Origin: Amoebophrya sp. A120
Lineage: Eukaryota > Sar > Dinophyceae > Syndiniales > Amoebophryaceae
DNA length: 64,000 bases
Assembly: GCA_905178155.1 (NCBI GenBank)
Contig: CAJINV010000006.1
Span: 688,398 to 752,397 of the forward strand
Reading direction: 5' to 3'
The position numbers and the translations under genes were made by a program. Each line of letters starts with the position of its first letter. Positions within the stretch are counted from its first letter, which is position 1. Below, piece after piece: positions 56,101-59,100 of this stretch. The notes under the pieces were generated by a model. It had not been told where the DNA came from and made no database searches. It saw only the letters and a list, made by a program, of their open reading frames with translations.

Positions 56101-59100
56101 ACATTGCAGACTATCCTGTGCAAAAGTATCGTACTCGTATTGCAATCATGCATTACAAATTTTTTTCTTAACCTTAATCAGCATTACAAATTTTATTTAT
56201 CATGCTGAGGAAATTTGTGATGCATTTATACGAGTACGATACTTTTGCAGTTCATACAGATGCGTTGGTGACGAAAGTCGGGTTTTCCAAGAATTTCGTG
56301 GAAAAAGCGAATTTAGCGGAGAAGCTGGAACAGAAACTCCACACGGATTTGGTGACAAAATCTGGGGAAAAGATGAGTAAAATGCTCGCAAGCGACTTTG
56401 ACGACATGTGGGATCATGATCAGGACGACCTGAACATGCACATTTACCAGTCTGTCAAGGAAAAGCCTGCAGAAGTGCGGAACCTAATCGCGGAAGAGCT
56501 GAAAGAAAAGTACTCAACCCTGGATCCCGAAACGCAGAAACTGCAAATGACACCCGAGAACATCCGCGCAGATATCGAGACCGCGTTGGTGACGAAGCTC
56601 GGCTTCTCGAAGAATTTTGTGAAAAAGGCGAAGATAGCGGAAAAGATGGAACAGAAAATGAACACCGATTTGTTGGTGACCACAAAGGACGGGCAGCCGC
56701 AACGAACGAGTCAGATGTTCGCGCCAGATTTTGACGACCTGTGGGACCACGACGAGCTGAACATGCACATTTACCAAACCGGTGGGAAAAAATCTCCAGA
56801 GCAACAGCCCGGAAGCAGTGGGACGACAAAGTCAGAATTGTCCCCCGGTAGTTATCAAATGCAAAAATGTCTGGGTCTGGAAGGTTGGATAACTTGTGAT
56901 GCTAACTCTGGACTCTAAAAAAATCTGTATTGCATGACCAGCAAGACGAGGAGTCTAGTTTGTGCTACGCGGGGCGGGCCTTTGTCATGCGGAGTAGGCA
57001 TCAGGAAGCCCTCTAAAAATCTGTGAGGCTACGTCGTGCATTACAGACATCCTGGGCCATACAAAATATGCATGACAAACCAGACAACATTCCAGACCCA
57101 GACATTTTTACATTTGATAGTAGTGGTGCCGCCGACGCCCAACCTCTCCTCGGCGCGGAAACGATCGGGGGGGAGACCAGTTTCGGGAAAGTGGAGACAT
57201 TGAACGTGATTCAGGGGTTTACCATGATGAAACCGCTGAAAATAACCGCGCAGGATTTGGAGGGCAGAAATTGGACGGAAAAGGACAAAAAATTGTTGCA
57301 GAAAAATTTCCTGAAGAAAACCAAGATGGTGCACGACATGGAGAAGAAAATGCACGAGAAAGCCATGGACAAGGTCCGAGAAAAGCTCACGATCAATCTC
57401 CAAGACGATTTTGAAGGGGAGGCAGAGGCAGACGATTTCGACGAGGGGGAAAGCGACCTTAGCAGCGCGGAAGAAAGCGAACAGTCTGATGCGCCGGTGG
57501 AAATTGCGGTAGACAGCGAAGGGGGCGAATCTTCGGCCGCCGAACCACTGCTGGGGAGCAACAACAGCGTCGAGAAAAAAAAGAAGAAGAAGGACAAACT
57601 CTTGAAGAAAAACAAAAAAGCTGCTGGTGATCATCCGAAAAAGAAGAAAAAAATCGGGGATTCATCTGCAAGTGCCGAGAACAAAAGTGCAGCTCATGAG
57701 GAAGCGGACAACGCGGCAGTAGGAGAAGAGGCAGAACAAGTTGTTACCATCGAAGCTGCATCTCTCCCGGGAGAGAAGACGGCAGGAGTAAGCGACATGT
57801 ACGACGAGATGTTCGATGATCAATCCTCCGCGCCGCTGCCCGACAGTAGGACCACCGACCCCCAGCCCGCTTCTCTTTCCGCCGAACAGCTCCACCAGGC
57901 GTTTGAGGCCGAAGCCAGGCAAGCTCTAGAATCCATCGGCTTCCAGAAAGCCACCGCGACCAAGATTGCGAAGCAGCTGGTGGCGACTGGAGCCGACTTA
58001 TCCACTGCAAATGTTTCTGCGTCTGGAGTTAGGTGAAACTTGTGACGCTGTCTCTGGATTCAAAAAACAACTGTATTTTTGCATGACCAGCAAGAGGAGT
58101 CCAGTTTGTGCTACGCGCAGTGGGCATTTCTCATGCGGAATAGGCATCAGGAAGCCCTATAAAAATCTGTGATGCTAGGTCACGCATTACAGGCACCACG
58201 GCTCATGCGAAATATGCATGACAAACCTGCCATCAATCTTCCAGACCCAGATGACATGTTTGCAATGCATAAGACTTAGGTGTGGACAAAATGGAACTCG
58301 GCGAGGCGGAGATAATCACCGCGACGCAGGGCTTCCAAAAAGTGGCGGGGAATAAAAAGAAGAACATCAAGATAGAAAATCTCCAGGATTTAGCTACTGA
58401 ATTAATCTCCTGCAGACCGGAGATCTTTGTCAAGTCTTTATCCCCCACCTCCTTCGCCGCCTTCGAGCACGACAAGCAGGCAGGAACCGTGATGAGCATC
58501 TTGCAGTTATCCTGAGTAAAAACGTACCCACACCAGAGTCAGGATGGGGATTTTGCAACACAAACCTAGGAGTTTTGTGAGTCACGCATGACAAGTTGCA
58601 CTCTGCAGTGTAGTGCAGCTTAGCAAGTGCAGCCGCGTCACAGATTTATCTGCTCATCCTGTTCACAGCATCACAAATTCCAAAACACGACTGGAAATGG
58701 CTCTCATGGAGATGCGCATTACAAGTCTTCCTGTCTTTGCAAATCTGCATTACAACTCTGGTGTGGGTACGTTTTTACTCAGGATAGCAGTCCTGCATGC
58801 TGCAGTCGGGGCTGCACGGGGGAGCAGGTTTATCGCAAGAAAAAACTGTTTCACTGTAAACTTGTAATGCAGAAAGTGTATCTCAGAAGTGTTTGTCTTG
58901 CGTCACAGGCAAGACAGGCGATTTTTAGCTGTGTTTTCCCTTGGGATGAACCTCGCATGGTAAGTTTTCCCTGTCGTGTAGTAGAGCAAACTTGTGATGC
59001 AAAACTTGCAAAATGCTTACAGTGAAACACTTTTTTCGTACGATAAGGTTTGAGCGACGGCATGACGGCGTACGAAGCCCCTGCTCCAGCTGAAACCGCC

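Noticed and set aside
3155-59045. GT-AG or GC-AG splice sites for the small introners
   Set aside because: No consistent GT...AG pair restores frame; a GT at the left edge occurs only when the TSD happens to end in G, and right ends lack AG.
3155-59045. CRISPR array or tandem repeat array
   Set aside because: Repeats are inverted pairs at element ends with TSDs and irregular spacing, not direct repeats with regular spacers.
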